Positions 1 through 8,237 of a stretch of 64,000 bases of DNA are shown here, in pieces (positions within the stretch are counted from its first letter, which is position 1; each line of letters begins with the position of its first letter). The DNA is from Streptomyces albireticuli (GTDB taxonomy: Bacteria; Actinomycetota; Actinomycetes; Streptomycetales; Streptomycetaceae), in contig NZ_JAJQQS010000002.1 in assembly GCF_021228125.1 (NCBI RefSeq), forward strand, positions 620,001 through 684,000, read 5' to 3'. Made by a program: the position numbers and the translations under genes. The notes beneath the pieces were generated by a model that worked only from the letters and a program-made list of their open reading frames with translations, was not told the DNA's origin and made no database searches.

Positions 1-262
1 GACCGCCGCCTTCCACCACCTGTCCGCCGTGCTGCTCTCCGACCCGGAGATCGCCGAGATCGACACCGATGTGATGGTCCTGGGCGAGTCCCGCGCCGAC
101 ACCGACCTCGTACAGGCCCTGGCCGGCCGTATCCCCGGCATGCGCGGCGTCTTCGCGGGCCGGCTGCGCAACGCCCACCAGGTGGAGTCGCTGGTGGCCA
201 ATCTGATCTCGGTCAACCGCCGGTACAAGGCCCACGCGGGCCTGCGCGTCACCGACGTCTGA
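1..262 (+). CDS. npdG: NADPH-dependent F420 reductase (C-terminal fragment)
   Basis: The gene enters from the left edge, read in the frame starting at base 2, and stops with TGA at 260-262. Only the last 86 residues are present. The tail (ADTDLVQALAGRIPGMRGVF, then RLRNAHQVESLVANLISVNR) matches from memory the C-terminus of the F420:NADPH oxidoreductase family. That enzyme moves hydride between NADPH and the deazaflavin cofactor F420 in the cytoplasm. The N-terminal Rossmann GxGxxG motif lies outside the window, so the call rests on the tail alone. Confidence 0.75.
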   Translation, partial: TAAFHHLSAVLLSDPEIAEIDTDVMVLGESRADTDLVQALAGRIPGMRGVFAGRLRNAHQVESLVANLISVNRRYKAHAGLRVTDV

Positions 263-398
263 CGGACGCCCGGCCGGGGGCGGGGCGGGCCCTGAAAGGC
301 CCCCGACGGGTCCCGAGGGGCCTCAAGGGGCGCCGAGGGGCGGTGGGGGACAATGGGCGGGATCGTACGCATGCGCCCCCGGACAGGAGCCTCCCCCC

Positions 399-578
399 AT
401 GCCCCGCCTCGCCCTCTACGCCCTCGCCGTCTGCGTCCTGGCGGCCGTGGCGGCCGTCGTCTCCTTCGCACAGGGCAGCTGGCTCGGCATCGTCTGGGTG
501 CTGATGCTCGGCGTCTCGTCCAACATCGCCTGGTACTACATCCGCAAGGCGAAGAACGACCGGGCGGCGGCGGAGTAG
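399..578 (+). CDS. small two-helix membrane protein, 59 aa, unknown function
   Basis: Short ORF starting ATG at 399 behind an AGGAG about 8 bases upstream (in ggacaggagc) and ending TAG at 576-578. Two hydrophobic stretches, about residues 4-24 and 28-46, are separated by a QGSW turn and followed by a basic/acidic tail (YYIRKAKNDRAAAE). This predicts a small inner-membrane hairpin protein. Third-codon positions are strongly G/C, as expected for a real Streptomyces gene. I do not recognise a family. A strong hairpin follows it. Confidence 0.7.
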   Translation: MPRLALYALAVCVLAAVAAVVSFAQGSWLGIVWVLMLGVSSNIAWYYIRKAKNDRAAAE

Positions 579-616
579 GGCTCCGGTCCGCCCGGCGGCC
601 CGGGCGGCGCCGCGAC

Positions 617-661
617 GGGAAGGGGCGGGGCCGGGGAAGATCCCCGGCCCCGCCCCTTCCC
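617..661. terminator. bidirectional terminator hairpin
   Basis: Perfect inverted repeat with 21-bp arms (617-637 and 641-661) around a 3-base AGA loop. It lies between two convergent genes, the small membrane protein (+) and the site-2 protease (-), the expected place for a shared terminator. There is no U-tract, which is normal in Streptomyces. Confidence 0.8.
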
Positions 662-691
662 CGCCGGCCGGTCGTGGCCGCGTGTCGGTCG

Positions 692-1498
692 TCAGTCCAG
701 CACGATCCCCGTCAGCGACGGGATCTCCGGCGTCCCCTCCCAGAAGCGGAACAGCTGCTGGCCCCAGTACGTGTCCCACTCCGTCACCCGCAGCCCGTGC
801 AGCACCGCGTCGATCATGTCGAAGAAGGCGATGTTCACCTCGGGGATCCACAGGATCCCGAAGACGGCCAGTATCCCGAACGGCGCGAAGGGCTCCACCT
901 GCCTGCGCACCTTGTACGACAGCCACGGCTCGACGACCCCGTAGCCGTCCAGGCCCGGCACCGGCAGGGAGTTGAGGATCGCCGCGGTCAGCTGGAGCTG
1001 CGCCATGAACGCGAGCGCGTACCGGAAGTGGTCCGGCACCCCGTCCATCGCGCCCAGCCAGAACGGCGCCGTGACCACGAGCGCGAACAGCACGTTCGTC
1101 AGCGGGCCCGCCGCCGAGATGAGGCTGTGCCGCCAGCGGCCGCGGATCCGGTGCCGTTCGATGAAGACGGCGCCGCCCGGCAGTCCGATCCCGCCCATGA
1201 TCACGAAGATCACCGGGAGCACGATGCTCAGCAGGGCGTGGGTGTACTTCAGCGGGTCGAGGGTCAGATAGCCCCGGGCCCCGACCGAGAGGTCGCCGCC
1301 GTGCAGGGCGGTGCGGGCGTGCGCGTACTCGTGGAGGCAGAGCGAGACGACCCAGCCCGACACGATGAACAGGAAGACGGCGAAGCCGGGGCTCGCCGAG
1401 AAGTCCGTCCACACCGCCCATATGGAGACCGCCATGATGGCGACGAGGGCGAGGAAGACGGGGCTGACGCGCCGTTCGCCGCGGGTCGCTGTCGACAT
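692..1498 (-). CDS. site-2 protease family (M50) zinc membrane metalloprotease
   Basis: 268 residues, starting ATG at 1498 with AGGAG just upstream. Residues 56-60 read HEYAH, the HExxH zinc motif, inside a hydrophobic helix. A later NPDG-like segment, VPGLDGYG, supplies the third zinc ligand typical of M50 proteases. About six membrane helices are visible. S2P proteases cut substrates within the membrane, often anti-sigma factors, but no such partner is adjacent, so the substrate is unknown. The reading frame stays open far upstream on this strand (to about 5122) but that part lies antisense to the SARP gene and is a GC-frame artefact. Confidence 0.9.
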   Translation of the reverse strand: MSTATRGERRVSPVFLALVAIMAVSIWAVWTDFSASPGFAVFLFIVSGWVVSLCLHEYAHARTALHGGDLSVGARGYLTLDPLKYTHALLSIVLPVIFVIMGGIGLPGGAVFIERHRIRGRWRHSLISAAGPLTNVLFALVVTAPFWLGAMDGVPDHFRYALAFMAQLQLTAAILNSLPVPGLDGYGVVEPWLSYKVRRQVEPFAPFGILAVFGILWIPEVNIAFFDMIDAVLHGLRVTEWDTYWGQQLFRFWEGTPEIPSLTGIVLD

Positions 1499-1615
1499 TC
1501 GAGTGTGCTCCTGAGGGATGTGGGGTGCGGACGTACCCGGCGACGTTACTTCCTCCGCCCCGGGCCGGCACAACGCCTGCGGCGGCCGGGGCGGGGCCGG
1601 GGGGAGAATGGGGCG

Positions 1616-4600
1616 GTGCGTTACGGCATCCTCGGCACCACTCAGGCCCATTCCGGCGACGGTCACCCCCTCGCCCTCGGCGGCGCGCGGCTGCGCGCCC
1701 TCCTCGCCGCGCTCGCCCTGCACCCGGGGCGGGTCCGGACCGCCGAGGCGCTGATCCGCGACGTCTGGGAGGCCGATCCGCCCGCGGACGCCCCGGGCGC
1801 GCTCCAGGCGCTCGTCGGCAGGCTCCGGCGGGTGCTCGGACCCGGCGCGGTGGACTTCGTGGCGGGCGGCTACCGGCTGTGCGCCGGACCCGAGGACGTC
1901 GACCTCCACCGCTTCCGGCGGCTGGCCGACGAGGGCGCGGCGGCCCTCGCCGGCGGTGACCCCGGGAAGGCGTACGACCTCACGGGCGAGGCGCTCGCCC
2001 TGTGGCGCGGCCCGGTCCTCGCCGACCTGCCCGGCCGCGCGGCGTCGGCGCCGCGCCACGAGGCCCGGCGGTTGGACGCCCGCCGTACGCGGCTGGCGGC
2101 GGCGGTCGCCCTCGGCCGGGCGGCCGCGTCCCTGCCCGAGCTCGCGGACCTGTGCGCCGAGCACCCGCTGGACGAGCCCCTGCACGCCCTCCGCCTCCGC
2201 GCCCTGCGGGCCGCCGGCCGCCCGGCCGAGGCCCTCGCCGCGTACGAGAGCCTCCGCACCGCCCTCGCCGACCGCCTCGGCACCGACCCGGGCCCCGAAC
2301 TCCGCGCGCTGCACACGGAACTCCTGACACCGGCCCCGCTGCCGGGGGAGCCGCGGCGGGGCGCGGCGTCCGGCGGACACGCCCCTCCCGGGCCGGTGCC
2401 GGGAGGACCGACGCCCGGCGCCACGCCGGCCCACCGGGCCGGCGGCCCCGGTGACCTCGCCCGGGGCGCGGGCGCGGCACCCGCGCCGCGCCTCACCCCC
2501 GCGCCCCCGCCGCCCGGCAACCTCCGGGCCCGCCTCACCTCCTTCGTCGGGCGGGAGGAAGAGCTGGAGCGGATACGCGCCGACCTCGGGCGGCACCGGC
2601 TCGTGACGCTGCTCGGGCCCGGCGGCGCCGGGAAGACACGGCTGTCGCAGGAGGCCGCCGAAGCCGCCGCGGCCGGGCCGGAAGGGCCGGGAAGCGGGGC
2701 CCCGGCGTGGCCCGACGGGGTCTGGTTCGCCGAGCTCGCGCCCCTCGACGACCCCGGCACCGTGCCCGAGGCCGTGCTCACCGCGCTCGGCGGCCGGGAG
2801 ACCGTCGTGCGCGGCGGCACCGCCGAGGGCGTACGGGCCGCCACCGACGCGGCCGACCCCCTCGCCCGGCTCGTCGAGCACTGCGCGCCGCGCCGCATGC
2901 TGCTCGTCCTCGACAACTGCGAGCACGTCGTCGACGCCGCCGCCCGCCTCACCGAGACCGTCCTCGCGCACTGCCCCGGCGTCACCGTGCTCGCCACCAG
3001 CCGCGAACCCCTCGCCGTCCCGGGCGAGCAGGTGCGGCCCGTCGAGCCGCTGCCCGACCCGGTCGCCCTGCGCCTGCTCGCCGACCGCGGCGCGGCGGCC
3101 CGCCCCGGCTTCCGGACCGAGGACGACCCCGAGGCGTGCGCCGAGATCTGCCGGCGCCTCGACGGGCTGCCCCTCGCCATCGAACTCGCCGCCGCCCGCC
3201 TGCGGATGCTCGACCCCCGCGGGCTCGCCGACCGCCTCGACGACCGCTTCCGGCTGCTGACCTCCGGCAGCCGCACCGTACTGCCGAGACAGCAGACCCT
3301 CCGCGCGGTCGTCGACTGGTCCTGGGACCTCCTGGACGAGCCCGAACGGGCCGTCCTGCGCCGCCTGTCGGTCTTCTCCGGCGGCTGCGACCTCGCGGCC
3401 GCCGAGGAGGTGTGCTCCGACGGGCCGGGCGCGGAGCGGGCGCCGGACGATGCCGTCGGGGCGCGGGACGTCGCCGCCCTCCTCGGCTCGCTCGTCGACA
3501 AGTCGCTGGTGGTCGCCGAGCCCGCGGCAGGCGGCGGGATGCGCTACCGGCTGCTGGAGACCGTCGGGGAGTACGCCGCCGAGCGGCTGGACGAGGCGGG
3601 CGAGCGGGCGGGCGCCGAGCGGCGTCACCTGGTGGCCTATCGCGAGCTGGCCCGCACCGCGGACCCGCTGCTGCGCGGCCCGGCCCAGGCCGGCTGGCTG
3701 GAGCGGCTGGAGCTGGAGCACGACAACCTGCGCACCGCCCTGCGGCGCGCCGTCGCGGCGCGGGACGAGCAGGAGGCGCTGTGCCTGGTGCTGTCCCTGG
3801 GCTGGTTCTGGCAACTCAGGGAGCACCGCGCGGACGGCGCGCACTGGGCGGAGGTGGTGGGGGCGATGGGCCCCGACCCGTTCGCCGAGCCGGTCGCCCC
3901 GGTCGCGCCGCTGTATGTGACCTGTACCGAGCGGCCGCCGCCGATGTCGCCCGAGGTGCTGGTGGAGGCACGGCGCGGGGTCCATCTGACGCGGCTGGTC
4001 AGCATGACCGACATGGGCCTGGTCCACCTGCCGGAGACGCAGCGCAGACTGCGCGCCATCGCCACGGCCTACGGTGACGTGCCGCCGCAGAGCTGCCGCC
4101 TGCCGGGCTTCATCGTCTTCTTCGCCTTCCTCATGACCGGCGATTTCGAGGGCCTCTACAGGATCCTGGACACGATGGCCGCCCGCTGCCGCGAGCTGGG
4201 CTACGCGTGGGAGCTCGGTCATGTGCTGCAACTGCGCTCGAAGATCTTCAACGACCAGCCCGGCGGGCTGGACCAGGCCACCGCGGACGCGGAGGAGAGC
4301 GTACGGATCTTCCGGCGGCTCGGGGACTCCTGGGGCGTGGCCGAGGGGCTGACGGGCCTGGGCGAAGTGCACGAGCGGCGCGGGCAGTTCGGCCTGGCGG
4401 CCGAGGACTACCGGGAGGCCGTCGAGCAGGTCCGCGAGATCGGCTCCACCGGGCAGCTGCCGGCGCTGCGCGCCCGGCTCGCCGGGGCGCTGGTGGAGGC
4501 GGGCACCGTCGGCGACGACGAGGGCGAGCGGATGCTCCGCGACGCCATCGCGGAGGCGAAGCAGGGCAACACGGACGCCGCGATCTTCGGCAGGCTGCAG

Positions 4601-5113
4601 CTCGGTGTGCGGGTCGCCCGCGCCGGGCGGACGGCCGAGGCCCGGGAGATCTTCGAGGAGCTGATGGCGGACTTCGGCATCCGCTCGGTGGTGATGTTCG
4701 AGAGCCTGATGTGCGGTCAGATGGCGTGGCTGGACACGCTGGAGGGCCGCCCCGCCGACGCCCTGCCCAGGCTGCGCAAGGCGCTGTCGATGGCCGGCGA
4801 CCCGCTGTCGACGCTGGCGGTGCCGCAGCTGCCGATGACCCACCTGCTCTTCGCCGCCCTCGCCCACGCCGCGCTGGCCGGCGGGGAGCTCACGGAGCCG
4901 GCGGCCCGGGAGGGGCACGCGCTGCGCGCCGCCCGGCTGATGGGGGCCGGTGACGGCCTGCGCCCGGCCGACTTCCCGGCGGCGTCGGTGGAGCGCGAGG
5001 TCCGCGAGCGCACGGAGGCCGGGGCGCGGGAGGTGCTCGGCGACGGTGCGTACGAGCGGGCGTACACCGAAGGCGGCGGTCTCACCCTGGAGGAGGCCAC
5101 CGCCCTCGTATGA
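1616..5113 (+). CDS. AfsR/SARP-family transcriptional regulator with NB-ARC and TPR domains
   Basis: 1165 residues from GTG at 1616, with GGGAGA upstream at 1603-1608. Residues 1-90 form an OmpR-like winged helix (MRYGILGTTQ to YRLCAGPEDVDL), followed by a bacterial transcriptional activation domain (about 95-240). After a Pro/Gly-rich linker comes an STAND ATPase: Walker A GPGGAGKTRL near residue 334 and Walker B LLVLDNCEHV near 428. The last 450 residues are helical and TPR-like. This is the architecture of AfsR-type regulators, which integrate signals and activate secondary metabolism or development. No biosynthetic cluster adjoins, so its target is not evident. It converges on the ABC permease with only 18 bp between stop codons. 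Confidence 0.9.
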   Translation: MRYGILGTTQAHSGDGHPLALGGARLRALLAALALHPGRVRTAEALIRDVWEADPPADAPGALQALVGRLRRVLGPGAVDFVAGGYRLCAGPEDVDLHRFRRLADEGAAALAGGDPGKAYDLTGEALALWRGPVLADLPGRAASAPRHEARRLDARRTRLAAAVALGRAAASLPELADLCAEHPLDEPLHALRLRALRAAGRPAEALAAYESLRTALADRLGTDPGPELRALHTELLTPAPLPGEPRRGAASGGHAPPGPVPGGPTPGATPAHRAGGPGDLARGAGAAPAPRLTPAPPPPGNLRARLTSFVGREEELERIRADLGRHRLVTLLGPGGAGKTRLSQEAAEAAAAGPEGPGSGAPAWPDGVWFAELAPLDDPGTVPEAVLTALGGRETVVRGGTAEGVRAATDAADPLARLVEHCAPRRMLLVLDNCEHVVDAAARLTETVLAHCPGVTVLATSREPLAVPGEQVRPVEPLPDPVALRLLADRGAAARPGFRTEDDPEACAEICRRLDGLPLAIELAAARLRMLDPRGLADRLDDRFRLLTSGSRTVLPRQQTLRAVVDWSWDLLDEPERAVLRRLSVFSGGCDLAAAEEVCSDGPGAERAPDDAVGARDVAALLGSLVDKSLVVAEPAAGGGMRYRLLETVGEYAAERLDEAGERAGAERRHLVAYRELARTADPLLRGPAQAGWLERLELEHDNLRTALRRAVAARDEQEALCLVLSLGWFWQLREHRADGAHWAEVVGAMGPDPFAEPVAPVAPLYVTCTERPPPMSPEVLVEARRGVHLTRLVSMTDMGLVHLPETQRRLRAIATAYGDVPPQSCRLPGFIVFFAFLMTGDFEGLYRILDTMAARCRELGYAWELGHVLQLRSKIFNDQPGGLDQATADAEESVRIFRRLGDSWGVAEGLTGLGEVHERRGQFGLAAEDYREAVEQVREIGSTGQLPALRARLAGALVEAGTVGDDEGERMLRDAIAEAKQGNTDAAIFGRLQLGVRVARAGRTAEAREIFEELMADFGIRSVVMFESLMCGQMAWLDTLEGRPADALPRLRKALSMAGDPLSTLAVPQLPMTHLLFAALAHAALAGGELTEPAAREGHALRAARLMGAGDGLRPADFPAASVEREVRERTEAGAREVLGDGAYERAYTEGGGLTLEEATALV

Positions 5114-5131
5114 CGCGGACACCGGCCCGCC

Positions 5132-5956
5132 TCAGGTCTTGCTGCGGAACTTCGAGACGGCGAGCGGTGCCGTCACCACCGTGATCGCCACGGCCCAGGC
5201 CAGCGTCATCCACACCGAGTGGGCGACAGGGCCGCCGCGCATCAGGTGGCGCGAGGCGTCGGCGAGGTTGGACAGCGGGTTGTACTTCGTGAAGCCCTCC
5301 AGCCAGCCGGGCATCTTGGCCGTCGGCGCGAAGATCGAGCTGCCGAACTGAAGCGGCATCAGGATGATCATCGCCATGCCCTGGACGGCCTGCGGGGTCT
5401 TCAGGGACAGGCCGAGCAGGATGAAGACCCACATCAGCGAGGCGCCGAACACCATGGACAGCGCGACCGCGGCCAGCAGGTGCAGCGGGGTGGTCGTGAC
5501 GGACAGGCCGAGGGCGAAGCCCATGCCGAGCAGGATGGCGGTGGCGACGAGCATCCGGCCGACCTCGACCACGATCTTCGCGACGAGGACGGAGGACCGG
5601 GATATCGGCATGGTGCGGAAGCGGTCCATCACCCCCTTCTTGAAGTCGTCGTTGACACCGGTGCCGACGGCCATGGCGATGTTCATGCCCTGCATGGCCA
5701 TCAGGCCGGGCACCAGGTAGTTGAGGTACTCCTGCTCGTGGCCCTTGCCGGCCATGGAGCCGCCGAAGACGTAGGTGAAGAGCAGGATGAAGATGATCGG
5801 CATGATCACGGCGTCGAACATCGACTCCGGGTCCGCCTTGATCTGGAGCATGTTGCGGCGCGCGAGGGCGCCGATGTGCCGCAGATTGGCCCGCAGGCCG
5901 ATGCGGCCCTCGCGGACGGGCGCCGCCGCGGGCGCGCTGACCGTTGCCGCGCTCAT
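5132..5956 (-). CDS. ABC-2 type transporter permease (DrrB-like)
   Basis: 274 residues with about six membrane helices and the ABC2_membrane pattern: a cytoplasmic N-terminus ending LARRNMLQIKADPESMFDAV, then a helix with the FTYVFGG motif. The ATG at 5956 overlaps the stop of the upstream ATPase (ATGA), so the two are translationally coupled and form one exporter. DrrAB-type systems export drugs, antibiotics or lipids. The substrate is not predictable here. Confidence 0.92.
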   Translation of the reverse strand: MSAATVSAPAAAPVREGRIGLRANLRHIGALARRNMLQIKADPESMFDAVIMPIIFILLFTYVFGGSMAGKGHEQEYLNYLVPGLMAMQGMNIAMAVGTGVNDDFKKGVMDRFRTMPISRSSVLVAKIVVEVGRMLVATAILLGMGFALGLSVTTTPLHLLAAVALSMVFGASLMWVFILLGLSLKTPQAVQGMAMIILMPLQFGSSIFAPTAKMPGWLEGFTKYNPLSNLADASRHLMRGGPVAHSVWMTLAWAVAITVVTAPLAVSKFRSKT

Positions 5957-6987
5957 GCGGCGACCTCCTGGGGTGCGTCGGTGCCGGCGCCGTCCTCCTG
6001 CGGGATGGACGCCTTCTGCCCGGTGACGGCGAGGAAGACCTCGTCGAGGCTCGGCAGGTGGGTGGAGATGCCGGAGATCGCGAAGCCGCGCGAACCCAGC
6101 AGGCCGACCACGGCGGTCAGCTGTTCGTCGCTGATGATGGGGACGTTGACGACGCCCTCGGCCTCGTCGGCCGTGGCACCGGAGATGCCGTCCAGCCCGG
6201 CCTGGGCCAGCGCGCCGACCATCCGGGCCAGCTCGCCCCGGTCGGCCGGGCGGATCTGGAGGGTGCGCCCGCCGACCTTCGCCTTCAGCTCGTCGACCCG
6301 GCCGCCCGCGATGACCCGGCCGCGGTCGATCACCGTCAGCTCCTGGGCCAGCTGCTCGGCCTCCTCCATGTACTGCGTGGTGAGGAGGACGGTGGAGCCC
6401 TCGGAGACCATCCGCTGGACCTCCTGCCACACCTCGTTGCGGGTGCGGGGGTCGAGACCGGTGGTGGGCTCGTCCAGATACAGCACGGCGGGCCGGCCGA
6501 TCATGGAGGCGGCCAGGTCCAGCCGGCGGCGCATACCGCCGGAGTACTGCCCGGCGGGGCGCTTGGCGGCCTCGGTGAGGGAGAAGCGCTCCAGCATCTC
6601 CTCGCCGCGGCGGCGGGCGTCCTTGCGGGAGAGGTCCAGCAGCCGGCCGATCATGTACAGGTTCTCGAAGCCGGAGAGCTTCTCGTCGACCGAGGCGTAC
6701 TGGCCGGTCAGGCCGATCACGCGGCGCAGCTGCCGGGGCTGGGCCACCACGTCGTACCCCGCGACGCGGGCGGTGCCCGCGTCGGGCCGGAGCAGGGTGG
6801 ACAGGCAGCGCACGAGGGTGGTCTTGCCGGCGCCGTTGGGCCCGAGCACACCGAGGACCGTGCCCTCGCGCACGTCGAGGTCGACGCCGTCGAGCGCCTT
6901 GGTGGCGCCGAAGTGCTTGACGAGGCCACGGACTTCGACGGCGTTCCCGCCGCTGCCCGCCCCCCGTGAGGTGTCGTTTCGCTTCAT
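5953..6987 (-). CDS. ABC transporter ATP-binding protein (DrrA-like)
   Basis: 344 residues starting ATG at 6987. Walker A GPNGAGKTTLVR, Q-loop, signature YSGGMRRRLDLAASM and Walker B VLYLDEPTTGLD are all intact, and the DrrA-type C-terminal extension (about residue 245 onward) is present. The length is typical of the DrrA/daunorubicin-resistance subfamily. It energises the permease immediately downstream, with which it overlaps by four bases. The 209-bp upstream gap holds the repeat-rich 3' flank of panB, so its promoter must lie in or near that repeat. Confidence 0.93.
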   Translation of the reverse strand: MKRNDTSRGAGSGGNAVEVRGLVKHFGATKALDGVDLDVREGTVLGVLGPNGAGKTTLVRCLSTLLRPDAGTARVAGYDVVAQPRQLRRVIGLTGQYASVDEKLSGFENLYMIGRLLDLSRKDARRRGEEMLERFSLTEAAKRPAGQYSGGMRRRLDLAASMIGRPAVLYLDEPTTGLDPRTRNEVWQEVQRMVSEGSTVLLTTQYMEEAEQLAQELTVIDRGRVIAGGRVDELKAKVGGRTLQIRPADRGELARMVGALAQAGLDGISGATADEAEGVVNVPIISDEQLTAVVGLLGSRGFAISGISTHLPSLDEVFLAVTGQKASIPQEDGAGTDAPQEVAA

Positions 6988-7085
6988 GACCCCCACAGTG
7001 CCAGCGGCCACTGACAACGCGCCTACAGGCCGCCGACAGCCGGCCGACGGCCCCGGAAGGAGGGTGTCGGCCGGCAAGGGGGAGG

Positions 7086-7110
7086 GGAGGGCCTTCGGTG
7101 AAGGCCCTCC
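7086..7110. terminator. hairpin downstream of panB
   Basis: Perfect 11-bp stem (7086-7096 GGAGGGCCTTC with 7100-7110 GAAGGCCCTCC) and a 3-base loop. It lies 87 bp beyond the panB stop and 99 bp before the ATPase start. It probably ends panB transcription. A second stem, CGCGCGGAGG (7155-7164) with CCTCCGCGCG (7179-7188), lies closer to the stop. Confidence 0.65.
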
Positions 7111-7190
7111 GAGTGGGAGCCCTTCGAGTGGAAGCCCTCCGAGTGAGAGCCCTTCGCGCGGAGGCCCTCCGAGGAGAACCTCCGCGCGGC
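7100..7190. repeat. 15-bp degenerate tandem repeat in the panB 3' flank
   Basis: About five units of the form GCCCTYCGAGTGRRA follow one another from 7104, alternating CCCTCC and CCCTTC. The last units contain GCGCGG in place of GAGTGG. The array fills the gap between panB and the ABC exporter and overlaps the terminator hairpins. Confidence 0.75.
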
Positions 7191-7196
7191 GGTCCT

Positions 7197-8075
7197 CTAG
7201 TGGAAGGAGTGCTCCTCGGCCGGGTAGACCCCGCCGACGACCTCCTCGGCGAAGGACTTGGCGGCGTCGCCGAGGACCTCGCGCAGCTGCGCGTACTGCT
7301 TGACGAAGCGCGGCAGGCGGCCCGGCGTCAGGCCGGCCATGTCCGTCCACACCAGCACCTGGGCGTCGCACTCGGCGCCCGCGCCGATGCCCACGGTCGG
7401 GATGTGCAGGACGCGCGTGACCTCGGCGGCCAGCTCGGCCGGCACGACCTCCAGGACGACGGCGAAGGCGCCCGCGTCCTGCACGGCCTTGGCGTCGCGC
7501 AGCAGCTGCTGCGCGGCCTCCTCGCCGCGGCCCTGCACCGGGTAGCCGCCGAAGGCGTTGACCGACTGCGGGGTGAGGCCGATGTGGGCCATGACCGGGA
7601 TGCCGGCCTCCACCAGCAGCCTGATCTGGTCGGCGGAGCGCTCCCCGCCCTCCAGCTTGACCGCGCCGGCGCCGGTCTCCTTGATCAGCCGGGTGGCGTT
7701 GCGCAGGGCCTGGACGGCGCCCTCCTGGTACGAGCCGAAGGGCAGGTCGGCGACGATCAGGGCGCGCTTGGTGCCGCGGACGACCGCGGCGGACAGTACG
7801 GCGATCTCGTCCATCGTGACGGGCACGGTGGACTCGTAGCCGAGGTGACAGTTGCCCATGGAGTCGCCGACGAGGAGCACGGGGATGCCGGCCTGGTCGA
7901 AGACGGAGGCGGTCATCGCGTCGTAGGCGGTGAGCATGGGCCACTTCTCGCCGCGCGTCTTGGCGGCGGCGATGTCGCGGACGGTGATGCGCCGGGAACT
8001 GGTGCCCCCGTACAGCGCCTTGCTCGCGTCGCTCGCGGCGGGGCTGCTGTCGGGCTTGTTCAAGGCATGCGTCAT
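7197..8075 (-). CDS. panB: 3-methyl-2-oxobutanoate hydroxymethyltransferase
   Basis: 292 residues, starting ATG at 8075 with AGGAG upstream. The enzyme transfers a hydroxymethyl group from 5,10-methylene-tetrahydrofolate to alpha-ketoisovalerate, the first committed step to pantothenate and coenzyme A. PanB family landmarks are intact: [37 protein letters not shown] (metal and substrate binding), [13 protein letters not shown] and a GIGAG loop. The N-terminal 25 residues ([20 protein letters not shown]) form a low-complexity extension often seen in Streptomyces PanB. It appears monocistronic. Confidence 0.97.
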   Translation of the reverse strand: MTHALNKPDSSPAASDASKALYGGTSSRRITVRDIAAAKTRGEKWPMLTAYDAMTASVFDQAGIPVLLVGDSMGNCHLGYESTVPVTMDEIAVLSAAVVRGTKRALIVADLPFGSYQEGAVQALRNATRLIKETGAGAVKLEGGERSADQIRLLVEAGIPVMAHIGLTPQSVNAFGGYPVQGRGEEAAQQLLRDAKAVQDAGAFAVVLEVVPAELAAEVTRVLHIPTVGIGAGAECDAQVLVWTDMAGLTPGRLPRFVKQYAQLREVLGDAAKSFAEEVVGGVYPAEEHSFH

Positions 8076-8188
8076 GGCGGTCGCTCCTGTGGTTCGTCTC
8101 GAGGCGCCCTGACGGCGTCCCCGGATCACCTCCATGCTGACACGCCCCGCGCGGCCGGACCAGGCCGGTCTTTCGTCTTCCGTAAAGA

Positions 8189-8221
8189 CTTTCCAATACG
8201 AGACGGTTCCGTATCGGAAAG
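8189..8221. promoter_or_regulatory. inverted repeat, candidate TetR operator
   Basis: CTTTCCAATACG (8189-8200) and CGTATCGGAAAG (8210-8221) match at 11 of 12 positions as an inverted repeat with a 9-bp centre. It lies just upstream of the exporter ATG at 8238. A second, shorter IR (GTCTTT at 8169-8174, AAAGAC at 8184-8189) overlaps its left edge. The downstream TetR-family gene is the natural ligand-responsive repressor. Confidence 0.6.
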
Positions 8222-8237
8222 AGCTACTCTGGTGAGC

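Noticed and set aside
249..1571. 440-codon minus frame over the site-2 protease region
   Set aside because: Arg/Pro/Gly/Ala-rich with no domain; shadow of the protease frame.
353..1615. Upstream extension of the SARP gene to 353
   Set aside because: The N-terminal OmpR-like domain starts cleanly at GTG 1616 with a ribosome site; the upstream part lies over the small membrane and protease genes.
692..5122. A very long open frame on the minus strand (about 1476 codons) spanning the site-2 protease and the SARP region
   Set aside because: Only the last 268 codons (to 1498) are a real gene. The rest is antisense to a conserved SARP gene and is open because the DNA is GC-rich.
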